Shown here in pieces: positions 15,029-23,518 of a stretch of DNA of 25,755 bases. The notes beneath the pieces are model-generated. The model was not told the DNA's origin, did no database searches, and saw only the letters and a list, made by a program, of their open reading frames with translations. Position 1 is the stretch's first letter. The number at the start of each line of letters is the position of its first letter. A program made the translations under genes and the position numbers. Origin of the DNA: an uncultured Anaerocolumna sp. (GTDB lineage: Bacteria; Bacillota; Clostridia; Lachnospirales; Lachnospiraceae); contig CALDJN010000211.1 in NCBI GenBank assembly GCA_937901695.1, positions 1 to 25,755 of the forward strand, written 5' to 3'.

Positions 15029-16747
15029 GTGGATAAAGATGGCATGAAAAATGAAATACTTGTTGAGAATGATACGAAAGAGGATGCTGAAAAGGAAGTA
15101 GTATCCAAGAATTTTATAGAGCAAATAATAGAAAAAGATATAAGCGAAGGCCGTTGTTCTACTATTACAACCAGATTTCCACCGGAACCAAACGGTTATC
15201 TTCACATTGGACATGCTAAGTCTATCTTATTAAATTATGGCTTGGTGCAAAAATATGGCGGTAAATTCAATTTAAGATTTGATGATACCAATCCAATGAA
15301 GGAAAAAACAGAATTTGTAGAGTCTATCATTGCTGATGTTAAATGGCTTGGTGGAGATTTTGAAGATAGATTATTCTTTGCATCTAATTATTTTAATCAA
15401 ATGTATGAAGCAGCTATTAAACTAATCAAGAAGGGTAAAGCATATGTATGCGATTTAAATGCTGACCAAATTCGTGAATACCGTGGTACATTAACAGAGC
15501 CAGGAAAGAACAGCCCTTATAGAGATCGTTCTGTAGAAGAAAACCTAAGATTATTTGAAGAAATGAAAGATGGAAAATACGAGGATGGTTCTAAAGTATT
15601 AAGAGCTAAGATTGATATGGCATCTCCTAATATTAATATGAGAGATCCCATTATTTATCGTGTTGCCAGAATTCATCACCATAATACTGGCGATAAATGG
15701 TGTATATATCCTATGTATGACTTTGCCCACCCTATCGAAGATGCCATTGAAGGCATCACTCACTCTATTTGTACTTTGGAATTTGAAGATCACAGACCAC
15801 TGTATGACTGGGTTGTTACAGAATTAGAATATGAGAAACCGCCTAAGCAAATTGAGTTTGCAAAATTATATTTAACCAATGTTATTACCGGAAAAAGATA
15901 TATTAAGAAGTTGGTGGAAGATGGTATTGTAGACGGCTGGGATGATCCAAGATTAGTATCTATCAGTGCTTTAAGAAGAAGAGGTTTTACACCGGAATCC
16001 ATTAAGATGTTTATGGAATTATGCGGTGTTTCTAAAAGTCAAAGTTCTGTAGACTATGCTATGCTGGAATACTGTATCAGGGAAGACCTTAAGCTGAAAA
16101 AGTCCAGAGTAATGGCAGTATTAGATCCAATCAAATTAGTAATTACCAATTATCCTGAAGGTCAGGTAGAATATGTAGACGTCCCTAACAATCAGGAGAA
16201 CGAGGACATGGGAGTAAGACAAGTTCCATTTTGCCGTGAATTGTATATAGATAGAGAAGATTTCATGATTGAACCACCAAAGAAGTATTTCCGATTATAT
16301 CCAGGGAATGAAGTCCGCTTAATGCATGCTTATTTTGTTAAATGTACGGATTACATTACCGATGAAACTGGTAAGGTAACAGAAATTCACTGTACTTACG
16401 ATCCTGAAACCAAGAGTGGTTCCGGATTTACAGGACGTAAAGTAAAGGGTACCATTCACTGGGTTGCACAGCCAACAGCTGTAAAAGCAGAAGTAAGACT
16501 ATACGAGAACATTGTAGATGAAGAAAAAGGCGTTTATAATGAGGACGGAAGCTTAAATCTGAATCCAAATTCAATTACTGTATTAAAAGAATGTTTTGTA
16601 GAGCCAAGTGTGGGGGATGCGAAAGCATATGACAGTTTCCAATTTTTAAGACATGGCTATTTCTGCGTTGATGCAAAGGATTCAGAACCGGGACACATAG
16701 TATTTAATCGAATTGTGTCTTTAAAGAGCTCATATAAGCCTGTTTAA
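15029..16747 (+). CDS. glnS: Glutamine--tRNA ligase
   Basis: The 572-residue class I aminoacyl-tRNA synthetase attaches glutamine to tRNA-Gln. The GlnRS signature TRFPPEPNGYLHIGHAKSI is present with HIGH at residues 59-62. NLRFDDTNPMKE, YPMYDFAHPIEDAIEGITHS and DGWDDPRLVSISALRRRGFT follow as in other GlnRS. The stretch that carries MSKR in E. coli GlnRS reads ITGKRYIKKLV here, so the KMSKS-like loop is altered while a Lys-Arg pair remains. The C-terminal anticodon-binding beta-barrels (RLYPGNEVRLMHAYFVKC onward) are complete. The start is GTG 15029, 7 bases after AAGGAGG and after the predicted transcription start; the upstream ATG at 14978 is rejected. It is followed 13 bp later by the DUF2225 gene. 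Confidence 0.95.
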   Translation: MDKDGMKNEILVENDTKEDAEKEVVSKNFIEQIIEKDISEGRCSTITTRFPPEPNGYLHIGHAKSILLNYGLVQKYGGKFNLRFDDTNPMKEKTEFVESIIADVKWLGGDFEDRLFFASNYFNQMYEAAIKLIKKGKAYVCDLNADQIREYRGTLTEPGKNSPYRDRSVEENLRLFEEMKDGKYEDGSKVLRAKIDMASPNINMRDPIIYRVARIHHHNTGDKWCIYPMYDFAHPIEDAIEGITHSICTLEFEDHRPLYDWVVTELEYEKPPKQIEFAKLYLTNVITGKRYIKKLVEDGIVDGWDDPRLVSISALRRRGFTPESIKMFMELCGVSKSQSSVDYAMLEYCIREDLKLKKSRVMAVLDPIKLVITNYPEGQVEYVDVPNNQENEDMGVRQVPFCRELYIDREDFMIEPPKKYFRLYPGNEVRLMHAYFVKCTDYITDETGKVTEIHCTYDPETKSGSGFTGRKVKGTIHWVAQPTAVKAEVRLYENIVDEEKGVYNEDGSLNLNPNSITVLKECFVEPSVGDAKAYDSFQFLRHGYFCVDAKDSEPGHIVFNRIVSLKSSYKPV

Positions 16748-16760
16748 AGGAGGATAAGGA

Positions 16761-17606
16761 ATGTCTAATTTATTTTCAGGATTAGAGGCCTTTGGTCTAG
16801 GAAAAATGTCAGATTTAGATGTGTATGCTTCAGAAGATAAAAACAATAAGAGTGGAGAAGATTCTGCTGAGGCAAGTGAAAAAGAAAAAATAGTAGAAGC
16901 AGATTTTCTGTTTGATAAAAGTTATACATGTCCTGTTTGTGAGGAAGAATTTAAGGTTAAAACAATTAAAACAGGTAAAATCAAACTAATATCTGCAGAC
17001 ACTGATTTACGGCCAAAATATCAAAATGTAGACTCATTAAAATACGATGCTGTTGTATGTCCTCATTGTGGATATAGCGCATTAAACCGCTTTTTTAACT
17101 ACATGACATCTACACAGGCTAAGTTAATCAGAGAACAAATTTCAGCTTCATTTAAAGGAATTAATGAAGAGTGTGACGAATATACTTATGATGATGCCAT
17201 TGCACGCCATAAACTTGCTTTGGTAAATACCATAGTAAAAAAGAGTAAAATCAGTGAACGCGCCTATACTTGTCTAAAGACAGCCTGGTTACTTCGTGGA
17301 AAGGCAGAATCATTGCCAGAGGATACGAAAGACTATGATGAGCAAATGAAACAGTTACAGAAGGAAGAATTAGAATTCTTAGTGAATGCTTATGAAGGTT
17401 TTACCGATGCGTTTTCTAAAGAAATGTTCCCTATGTGTGGAATGGATGAATATACGGTAACTTATTTGCTTGCAGACTTAGCAAGGAGAACAGGAAAGCA
17501 TGATGAAGCAAGCAGATGGATATCAAAAGTCCTTATAGCCAGAAATGCCAATGAAAGAATTAAAGCTAAGGCTAGGGATTTAAAAGAATTATTAAAGAAC
17601 AAATAA
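16761..17606 (+). CDS. DUF2225 family protein
   Basis: The 281-residue cytoplasmic protein has no known function. It fits DUF2225: an acidic N-terminal 50 residues, then a zinc-binding pair, Cys57-Pro-Val-Cys60 and Cys100-Pro-His-Cys103-Gly-Tyr, and a helical C-terminal half with TPR-like character (YTCLKTAWLLRGKAE and LADLARRTGKHDEASRWISK). AAAGGAGG sits ahead of ATG 16761. It lies only 13 bp behind glnS and so probably shares its transcript; this need not mean a shared function. A long terminator follows. Confidence 0.88.
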   Translation: MSNLFSGLEAFGLGKMSDLDVYASEDKNNKSGEDSAEASEKEKIVEADFLFDKSYTCPVCEEEFKVKTIKTGKIKLISADTDLRPKYQNVDSLKYDAVVCPHCGYSALNRFFNYMTSTQAKLIREQISASFKGINEECDEYTYDDAIARHKLALVNTIVKKSKISERAYTCLKTAWLLRGKAESLPEDTKDYDEQMKQLQKEELEFLVNAYEGFTDAFSKEMFPMCGMDEYTVTYLLADLARRTGKHDEASRWISKVLIARNANERIKAKARDLKELLKNK

Positions 17607-17608
17607 TA

Positions 17609-17723
17609 AGCTGTTGCAGTATAAAGGATTGTCATTCTAAGAGTGTAAATAAACAAACATTTTGCCTGGAAAGTTTTTGCTTGGCAAAAGCTTAGAATGA
17701 CACTTAATACTAACGGCTTTTTT
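17609..17723 (+). terminator. Long hairpin terminator after DUF2225 (dispersed element family)
   Basis: GTCATTCTAAG at about 17631-17641 pairs perfectly with CTTAGAATGAC near 17691-17701. The outer arms AGCTGTT (17609-17615) and AACGGCT (17712-17718) extend the stem, and TTTTTT follows directly. Inside, TTTTGCC and GGCAAAA form another hairpin. It separates converging genes. The opening GCTGTTGCA-n-ATAAA-n-ATTGTCATTCT is shared with the element at 23519. Confidence 0.75.
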
Positions 17724-17759
17724 GATTTAGATATTACCGTTGAGGCTGAAAGGTAATAT

Positions 17760-18473
17760 TTAAAAAAGGCTATTGGTTTTCACCATAGCACGAGGCAGTG
17801 CATCTTTGGAGTTTTTCCATGGTTCGTTGGTATTGCGGTAATCAAATTTATCAATAAACCATTCCAAATCATCTTTCACGCGTTTCATATTATGGAAATA
17901 TAAATCATTTAGCTCTTTGATAAACTGCTCTGACAGTTTCCCATTTAAGTATTTTCCTGCTTCTTCATAAAGAAGCCCATAATGGGAGGTGCAAAATCCT
18001 TTAGAAGTTGAAAACTTCTTACGAAACGAATCATCATTTTGATAGAGTGAGAATATGGTAGCGATATAACGTTCAAAGGTAGCATTTATTTTGTTGCAGA
18101 TAAAACAGGAAGATTCCAACTTCTTTATATAAGAAACAACGGTTGAAGATTCTTGCTTTTTCTTGAATAGGGAAGCAGGGGCTTTCACCTTGTCAGGGGA
18201 TAATAACTCTAAGTCATGTATGGTTTTATCCATATGAGTTTTTAATATGAGGGCTAATCCAAGACGATTCTGATTTTCCATTAGCCCCTTTAGATGATGT
18301 TTACAAAAGCCAACTTCATCAGTCACTGCCCTTATATCGTCCTCCATATAACTTGGTCCCATGGTAAATTCAATGGCATTGGCCTCCAGAGTTTTTAACA
18401 TAAGACAAATGGGACATTCACAATCTTCTATAAATGCATCATTAACCGGAATAGCATATAGTTTTTCTTTCAT
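17760..18473 (-). CDS. DUF6062 family cysteine-rich protein
   Basis: The 237-residue soluble protein, which I recognise as DUF6062, a Clostridia family of unknown function sometimes mislabelled as an ABC substrate-binding protein. It has no signal peptide or membrane segment. It carries two similar halves with cysteine clusters: CECPIC (Cys18, Cys20, Cys23) with VGFCKHHLKGLM, and SSCFICNKI with KGFCTSHYGLLYEEAG. The repeated Cys-x2-Cys ... Cys-x2-His pattern suggests two metal- or cluster-binding sites built by internal duplication. AGGTAGG precedes the ATG at 18473. It is transcribed alone, away from groES. Confidence 0.8.
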   Translation of the reverse strand: MKEKLYAIPVNDAFIEDCECPICLMLKTLEANAIEFTMGPSYMEDDIRAVTDEVGFCKHHLKGLMENQNRLGLALILKTHMDKTIHDLELLSPDKVKAPASLFKKKQESSTVVSYIKKLESSCFICNKINATFERYIATIFSLYQNDDSFRKKFSTSKGFCTSHYGLLYEEAGKYLNGKLSEQFIKELNDLYFHNMKRVKDDLEWFIDKFDYRNTNEPWKNSKDALPRAMVKTNSLF

Positions 18474-18499
18474 TTGAAACCTACCTTTACTTTTTGATT

Positions 18500-18508
18500 A
18501 TTATACCA
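18500..18508 (-). promoter_or_regulatory. Possible promoter of the DUF6062 gene (extended -10)
   Basis: On the minus strand TGGTATAAT is a perfect -10 with a TG extension, about 30 bases from the ATG. No good -35 is seen. The rest of the spacer up to 18777 is AT-rich and shows nothing else I can support. Confidence 0.4.
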
Positions 18509-18777
18509 TAAAAAGAGCTTTTAATTGTAGTATAAAATGAAATTACAAGGGAATATTTAAAATAGCTTTCGTAATTTTTGCATGAAATTTGAAGCATTTA
18601 CTTCATAACAAAGGGTTTTACCAACGTCTTATTAGGGACAATAATAAAAAAGTGAGAAAAAGTGAGATATAAAGAGCAGGTAAGAGAAAAACAAGTAAAA
18701 GCAATGAATATAAGGAAATTTGAAACAGAAGTACATTTGCATATTAAAAACAAATTTACTAATATATAACTTATCAG

Positions 18778-18804
18778 TTAGCACTCAATCGAAGCGAGTG
18801 CTAA
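18778..18804 (+). promoter_or_regulatory. CIRCE operator (HrcA binding site)
   Basis: TTAGCACTC-N9-GAGTGCTAA is a perfect CIRCE inverted repeat, 85 bp before groES. HrcA binds it to repress the chaperonin operon until heat or misfolded protein draws GroEL away. A TATATA/TATAAC stretch at 18763-18770 just upstream is a likely -10, which would place CIRCE at the transcription start. Confidence 0.97.
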
Positions 18805-18888
18805 TAACATGAAAAGGCATATAATCAAGATTCTATCAAAACGAAAGCCTTAGAACTGTAAATTAAAATGTTTAAGGAGGAAAATGAT

Positions 18889-19176
18889 ATGAAGTTAGTA
18901 CCATTAGGAGACAAAGTAGTTTTAAAACAATTACTAGCAGAAGAGACAACAAAATCCGGTATCGTTTTACCAGGCCAGGCAAAAGAAAAACCACAACAAG
19001 CTGAGGTTATCGCAGTAGGACCAGGCGGAGTGGTAGATGGCAAAGAAGTTACAATGCAAGTGAAAGCAGGAGATAAAGTTATTTATTCCAAATATGCTGG
19101 AACTGAAGTTAAATTAGAAGATGAAGAATTTATTGTAGTAAAACAAAGCGATATCGTTGCTGTTGTTGAAGACTAA
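18889..19176 (+). CDS. groES: Co-chaperonin GroES
   Basis: The 95-residue GroES caps the GroEL cavity during folding. The sequence MKLVPLGDKVVLKQ, the mobile loop ETTKSGIVLPGQAKEKPQQ, VIAVGPGG and GDKVIYSKYAGTEVK are typical, and the length is normal. ATG 18889 follows AAGGAGG by 8 bases; the in-frame ATG at 18868 lies before that site and would add seven residues, so it is rejected. It is the first gene of the CIRCE-controlled operon. Confidence 0.97.
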   Translation: MKLVPLGDKVVLKQLLAEETTKSGIVLPGQAKEKPQQAEVIAVGPGGVVDGKEVTMQVKAGDKVIYSKYAGTEVKLEDEEFIVVKQSDIVAVVED

Positions 19177-19250
19177 TTGAGTACAGTTTGAAGAAAATAC
19201 ATTTTCAAACAGCAATTTGTCCTGAAACACAAAATTACTATTATTAAAAA

Positions 19251-19264
19251 GGTGCTAAAGCACC
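19251..19264 (+). other. Small hairpin before groEL
   Basis: GGTGCT-AA-AGCACC is a perfect 6-bp stem ending 16 bases before the groEL start. A second weak stem, GTTTGAA/TTCAAAC, lies at 19186-19210. They may influence mRNA stability or the groES:groEL ratio; that is inference. Confidence 0.45.
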
Positions 19265-19280
19265 GGAATCGGAGGTTAAT

Positions 19281-20906
19281 ATGGCAAAAGAAATTAAATA
19301 CGGCGCAGAAGCCAGAGCTGCATTAGAAGCAGGTGTAAATAAATTAGCGGATACAGTAAAGGTTACATTAGGACCAAAAGGTAGAAATGTTGTTTTAGAT
19401 AAATCATTTGGAGCTCCACTTATTACAAACGATGGTGTTACCATTGCAAAAGAAATTGAATTAGAAGATGCATTTGAGAATATGGGTGCTCAATTAGTAA
19501 AAGAAGTTGCAACTAAGACGAATGATGTAGCAGGTGATGGTACAACTACAGCTACTGTTTTAGCACAGTCAATGATTCATGAAGGTGTTAAGAACCTTGC
19601 AGCAGGAGCTAACCCAATTATCTTAAGAAGAGGTATGCAAAAAGCTACTAATTGTGCAGTAGATGCTATTAAGTCCATGAGCTCTAAGATTACAGGAAAG
19701 TCTCAAATCGCAAGAGTAGCTGCAATTTCTGCCGGAGACGATGAAGTTGGTGAAATGGTAGCAGATGCTATGGAGAAAGTTTCTAACGATGGTGTTATTA
19801 CTATTGAAGAATCCAAAACTATGAAGACAGAGCTTGACTTAGTAGAAGGTATGCAATTTGACAGAGGATATGTATCCGCTTACATGTGTACTGATATGGA
19901 CAAAATGGAAGCTAACTTAGAAAATCCATATATTTTAATTACAGATAAGAAGATTTCTAATATTCAGGAAATCCTTCCTTTATTAGAGCAAATCGTACAA
20001 TCTGGCGCTAGATTATTAATTATCGCTGAAGATGTAGAAGGTGAAGCTTTAACAACTTTAGTAATTAATAAATTAAGAGGAACCTTCCAAGTTGTTGCTG
20101 TAAAAGCTCCTGGATATGGTGACAGAAGAAAAGCTATGTTACAGGATATTGCAGTCTTAACAGGTGGTACAGTAATTTCTGATGAGTTAGGATTAGAATT
20201 AAAAGAAACTACTATGGATCAACTTGGCCGTGCAAAATCTGTTAAAGTTCAAAAAGAAAACACTATCATTGTAGATGGTGAAGGAAATAAAGACGAAATC
20301 TCAGCAAGAATTTCTCAAATTAGAGCTCAAATCGATGAAACAACTTCAGAATTTGATAAAGAGAAATTACAGGAAAGACTTGCTAAATTAGCTGGTGGCG
20401 TAGCTGTTATCCGTGTTGGTGCTGCTACTGAAACAGAAATGAAAGAAAAGAAACTTCGTATGGAAGACGCACTTGCAGCTACCAGAGCAGCAGTAGAAGA
20501 AGGTATTGTAGCAGGTGGCGGTTCTGCTTACATCCATGCATCTAAAGAAGTTGCTAAATTAGCTGCATCCTTAGATGGTGATGAAAAGACAGGTGCTAAT
20601 ATTATATTAAAAGCATTAGAGTCTCCATTATTTAGTATTGTTGACAATGCTGGATTAGAAGGTGCAGTTATTGTAAGTAAAGTAAGAGATTCTAAGGCTG
20701 GAGCAGGTTTCAATGCTCTTACAGAAAAATATGTAGATATGGTAGAAGAAGGTATTCTTGATCCTGCTAAGGTTACAAGAACTGCTCTTCAAAATGCAAC
20801 TAGTGTTGCCTCTACTTTATTAACAACAGAATCTGTTGTCGCTAATATAAAATCCAATGAGCCAGCTATGCCAGCAGGTGGAGCAGGCGGAATGGGAATG
20901 ATGTAA
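19281..20906 (+). CDS. groEL: Chaperonin GroEL
   Basis: The 541-residue 60-kDa chaperonin subunit forms double heptameric rings that fold proteins with ATP. Conserved blocks are VKVTLGPKGRNVVLDKSFG with ITNDGVTIAKEI (nucleotide binding), VAGDGTTTATVLAQ with the catalytic Asp, VKAPGYGDRRKAMLQDIA in the apical domain, LAGGVAVIRVGAATE, and the flexible Gly/Met tail GGAGGMGMM. GGAGG lies 5 bases before ATG 19281. It follows groES by 104 bp in the same operon and a strong terminator ends the operon. Confidence 0.98.
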   Translation: MAKEIKYGAEARAALEAGVNKLADTVKVTLGPKGRNVVLDKSFGAPLITNDGVTIAKEIELEDAFENMGAQLVKEVATKTNDVAGDGTTTATVLAQSMIHEGVKNLAAGANPIILRRGMQKATNCAVDAIKSMSSKITGKSQIARVAAISAGDDEVGEMVADAMEKVSNDGVITIEESKTMKTELDLVEGMQFDRGYVSAYMCTDMDKMEANLENPYILITDKKISNIQEILPLLEQIVQSGARLLIIAEDVEGEALTTLVINKLRGTFQVVAVKAPGYGDRRKAMLQDIAVLTGGTVISDELGLELKETTMDQLGRAKSVKVQKENTIIVDGEGNKDEISARISQIRAQIDETTSEFDKEKLQERLAKLAGGVAVIRVGAATETEMKEKKLRMEDALAATRAAVEEGIVAGGGSAYIHASKEVAKLAASLDGDEKTGANIILKALESPLFSIVDNAGLEGAVIVSKVRDSKAGAGFNALTEKYVDMVEEGILDPAKVTRTALQNATSVASTLLTTESVVANIKSNEPAMPAGGAGGMGMM

Positions 20907-20943
20907 TAGAGAACCCTCTATAAAACATAAAAACCCTCTAGAG

Positions 20944-20991
20944 CAAGGGGCTTTTGCAATAGTTGCAATTTTGCAAAAGCTCCTTGTTTTT
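20944..20991 (+). terminator. Rho-independent terminator of groES-groEL
   Basis: CAAGGGGCTTTTGCAA (20944-20959) pairs with TTGCAAAAGCTCCTTG (20971-20986) with a single mismatch, followed by TTTTT. Confidence 0.92.
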
Positions 20992-21044
20992 GTATAAAAT
21001 AGAATGATTTCTAAATCATGCTTTTACTTTTCCTTGTTTTTTAG

Positions 21045-21050
21045 TATAAT
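21045..21050 (+). promoter_or_regulatory. Possible -10 box for the small membrane protein gene
   Basis: A perfect TATAAT lies 154 bp before the gene at 21204, but no good -35 is seen 17 bp upstream. The leader between holds no structure I can support. Confidence 0.3.
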
Positions 21051-21203
21051 GATTTATAAGACGTAATGATGATGAGTTTAAACTATCTGCTGCATTATGA
21101 AACATGGCAGAAATCATTATCATAATGTAAGAAATAGCATGCATAGAACAAAGTAAATGCATAAAAACAAGTAAAAGCATAAAACAAACAGGAGGATGGG
21201 TTT

Positions 21204-21701
21204 ATGAATGAATTATATGCAGAAGCTGGGGTAAAACGAAAGGAAACTTTAGGTACCTATGCTATACGGTTCTTATTAATATTTGTGGCTGTACTTTCTT
21301 TTCTTTTGGCATCACTAAGTCCCATAATGCTAATAATCGGAACAGTAATCATTGTTTTAATCGTATTCATGTTTCCAAGATTAAACGTAGAATATGAATA
21401 TGTTTTTTGTGATGGACAATTGGATTTTGATAAAATAATGGGTAATGCAAAACGAAAAACAGCATTAAAGATTGATTTTGAACAGGTAGAAATCATGGCT
21501 CCTCTCAGATCCCATGAACTGGATCAATATGCACGAGAAAATTTAGTTGTAAAAGATTTTTCCTCTAGAAGTAAAGAGGCAAGACCTTATGTAATTATAT
21601 TTAAAAGTGCAGATAAAAAATTAAAAATACTATTTGAGCCAAATGAAAAGATGATTAATTGCATTAAAATAAAGAACTCAAGAAAATTAGTTGAATACTA
21701 G
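21204..21701 (+). CDS. Small membrane protein, DUF6106-like
   Basis: The 165-residue protein starts with MNELYAEAGVKRKETLGTYA, then has two close hydrophobic segments (about residues 22-38 and 40-56, FLLIFVAVLSFLLA and IMLIIGTVIIVLIVFMF) forming a hairpin in the membrane. The C-terminal 110 residues are soluble, with a VEYEYVFCDGQLDFDKIMGN stretch resembling a PH-like beta domain. I recall this as the DUF6106 family of Lachnospiraceae, but the assignment is tentative and no function is known. AGGAGG lies 8 bases before ATG 21204. It has its own terminator and appears monocistronic. Confidence 0.7.
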   Translation: MNELYAEAGVKRKETLGTYAIRFLLIFVAVLSFLLASLSPIMLIIGTVIIVLIVFMFPRLNVEYEYVFCDGQLDFDKIMGNAKRKTALKIDFEQVEIMAPLRSHELDQYARENLVVKDFSSRSKEARPYVIIFKSADKKLKILFEPNEKMINCIKIKNSRKLVEY

Positions 21702-21732
21702 AAGTATGTGTCTGAATTTCCATGCTGGTATA

Positions 21733-21764
21733 AGAATCAAACTTTTAAGTTTGGTTCTTTTTTT
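21733..21764 (+). terminator. Rho-independent terminator after the small membrane protein
   Basis: AGAATCAAACTT (21733-21744) pairs with AAGTTTGGTTCT (21747-21758) with one wobble, followed by a run of T. Confidence 0.92.
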
Positions 21765-21798
21765 GAAATACAAATGCTATCTAATTGTCTCTAGGTGG

Positions 21799-21827
21799 TT
21801 GACAAGACTCAAAATATTCGTTATACT
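21799..21827 (+). promoter_or_regulatory. Sigma-A promoter of guaB
   Basis: TTGACA (21799-21804), 17 bp, TATACT (21822-21827). The predicted leader of about 58 nt is too short for a purine riboswitch. Confidence 0.75.
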
Positions 21828-21891
21828 TGTAAAAATCAATACAAACGGTACTTATTGAATCATCTTATATAAAGAAAGAGAGGCTATTTGC

Positions 21892-23333
21892 ATGGGAATA
21901 ATAATTGGTGAAGGCATTACATTTGACGATGTCTTGTTAGTGCCAGCTTATTCAGAAGTAATTCCAAATGAAGTAGATGTATCCACTTATTTAACTGAAT
22001 CCATTAAGCTGAATATTCCAATGATGAGCGCTGGAATGGACACAGTTACTGAACATAGAATGGCCATTGCTATGGCAAGGCAGGGCGGGATTGGTGTTAT
22101 TCATAAGAACATGTCAATTGAACAACAAGCAGAAGAAGTTGACAAAGTAAAACGTTCTGAAAATGGTGTAATTACAGATCCATTTTACTTATCACCAGAA
22201 CACACTTTGGAAGATGCCAATAATTTAAGATATCCGGTGTTCCTATTACAGAAGGTAAGAAACTGGTAGGAATTATTACCAATCGTGATTTAAAGTTTGA
22301 AACAGACTTTTCTAAAAAGATTAAAGAATCTATGACCTCAGACGGCTTAATTACTGCCCTTGAAGGTATCACCTTAGAAGAAGCCAAGAAAATATTGGCT
22401 TCTGCTCGTAAAGAAAAATTACCTATCGTTGACAAGAAGGGTAATCTTAAAGGACTTATTACCATTAAAGATATTGAAAAACAGATAAAATATCCTTTAT
22501 CAGCAAAAGATTCACAAGGCAGACTAAGATGTGCAGCAGCAGTTGGTGTAACATCCAATATCTTAGACCGTGTAGAAGCTTTAGTGAAGGTAAAGGTTGA
22601 TGCTGTTGTTATAGATTCCGCTCATGGACATTCTGCAAATGTATTAAATGTAATTCAGATGGTTCATAATACTTATCCGGACGTTCAAATTATAGCAGGC
22701 AATGTGGCAACTGGGGAAGCAACAGAAGCCTTAATTAAAGCAGGTGTTAGTGCAGTTAAGGTAGGTATCGGACCTGGTTCTATCTGTACTACAAGAGTCG
22801 TTGCCGGTATTGGTGTACCTCAAATTACAGCTATTATGGACTCTTATGCAGTAGCCAAAAAATATGGTATTCCAATTATTGCAGATGGTGGTATCAAGTA
22901 TTCCGGAGACATTACAAAAGCAATTGCAGCTGGTGCAAACCTTTGTATGATGGGAAGCATCTTTGCAGGATGTGATGAAAGTCCTGGAGAATTTGAATTA
23001 TACCAAGGTAGAAAATATAAAGTATATCGTGGCATGGGATCTATTGCAGCTATGGAAAATGGCAGCAAAGACAGGTATTTCCAAACCAATGCAAAGAAAT
23101 TAGTTCCGGAAGGTGTAGAAGGACGTGTAGCCTATAAAGGAACTGTAGAAGATACGGTATTCCAATTAATCGGTGGATTAAAATCAGGTATGGGATACTG
23201 TGGAACTCAAACAATTGAAGACTTAAAACAAAACGGACGTTTTGTTAAAATAACCGCCGCTTCCTTAAAAGAAAGTCACCCACATGACATTCATATTACC
23301 AAGGAAGCGCCGAACTACAGCGTAGAGGAATAG
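21892..23333 (+). pseudogene. guaB: IMP dehydrogenase, frameshifted by an apparent 13-bp deletion
   Basis: IMP dehydrogenase oxidises IMP to XMP, the committed step to GMP. The first frame starts at ATG 21892 (GAGAGG, 8 bases upstream), gives MGIIIGEGITFDDVLLVPAY, MSAGMDTVTEHRMAIAMA and SPEHTLEDANNL, then leaves the family at 22227 and stops at 22269. The family sequence resumes from 22230 in another frame as ISGVPITEGKKLVGIITNRD and runs to 23333, with catalytic GPGSICTTRVVAG, DGGIKYSGD and flap GMGSIAAM. Joined, 112 + 367 codons plus about five missing give 484, the normal length. The break falls at the start of the CBS region. The expected MAKFK-type segment is missing, so this is a deletion, not recoding. 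Both halves are otherwise intact, so the mutation is recent or a sequence error. Confidence 0.9.
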
Positions 23334-23513
23334 AAAGCGTAAAAGGGGTGCCTCCTTGGAGGCTGCCTAATTACAGCGTAGAGGAATAGAAGATGTAAAG
23401 GAGGCGCTTACTTGGAGGCTACCAAACTACAGTGTAGAGGAATAGAAAACGTAAAAGGGGTGCCTCCTTGGAGGCTGTCTAATTACAGCGTAGAGGAATA
23501 GAAAGCGTAAAGG
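23313..23513 (+). repeat. 56-bp tandem array repeating the 3' end of guaB
   Basis: AAYTACAGYGTAGAGGAATA begins at 23313 (inside guaB, encoding NYSVEE and the stop), 23369, 23425 and 23481: a constant 56-bp period, four copies. Between them lie three spacer segments, of which the first and third contain GCCTCC-TT-GGAGGC, a perfect palindrome; the middle one has diverged. The first unit includes the true stop codon, so the others are untranslated copies. Confidence 0.9.
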
Positions 23514-23518
23514 TTGGG

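Noticed and set aside
18868..18888. Upstream groES start
   Set aside because: The Shine-Dalgarno sequence AAGGAGG lies inside this stretch and is spaced for ATG 18889.
21834..21891. Purine riboswitch in the guaB leader
   Set aside because: The leader from the predicted start is about 58 nt and lacks the three-stem purine aptamer.
22225..22269. Programmed ribosomal frameshift in guaB
   Set aside because: No slippery heptamer is seen, and about five conserved residues are missing, which points to a deletion.
23313..23513. CRISPR array suggested by 56-bp periodicity
   Set aside because: The segments between the repeated cores are themselves copies of one another, and the first core is the coding end of guaB.
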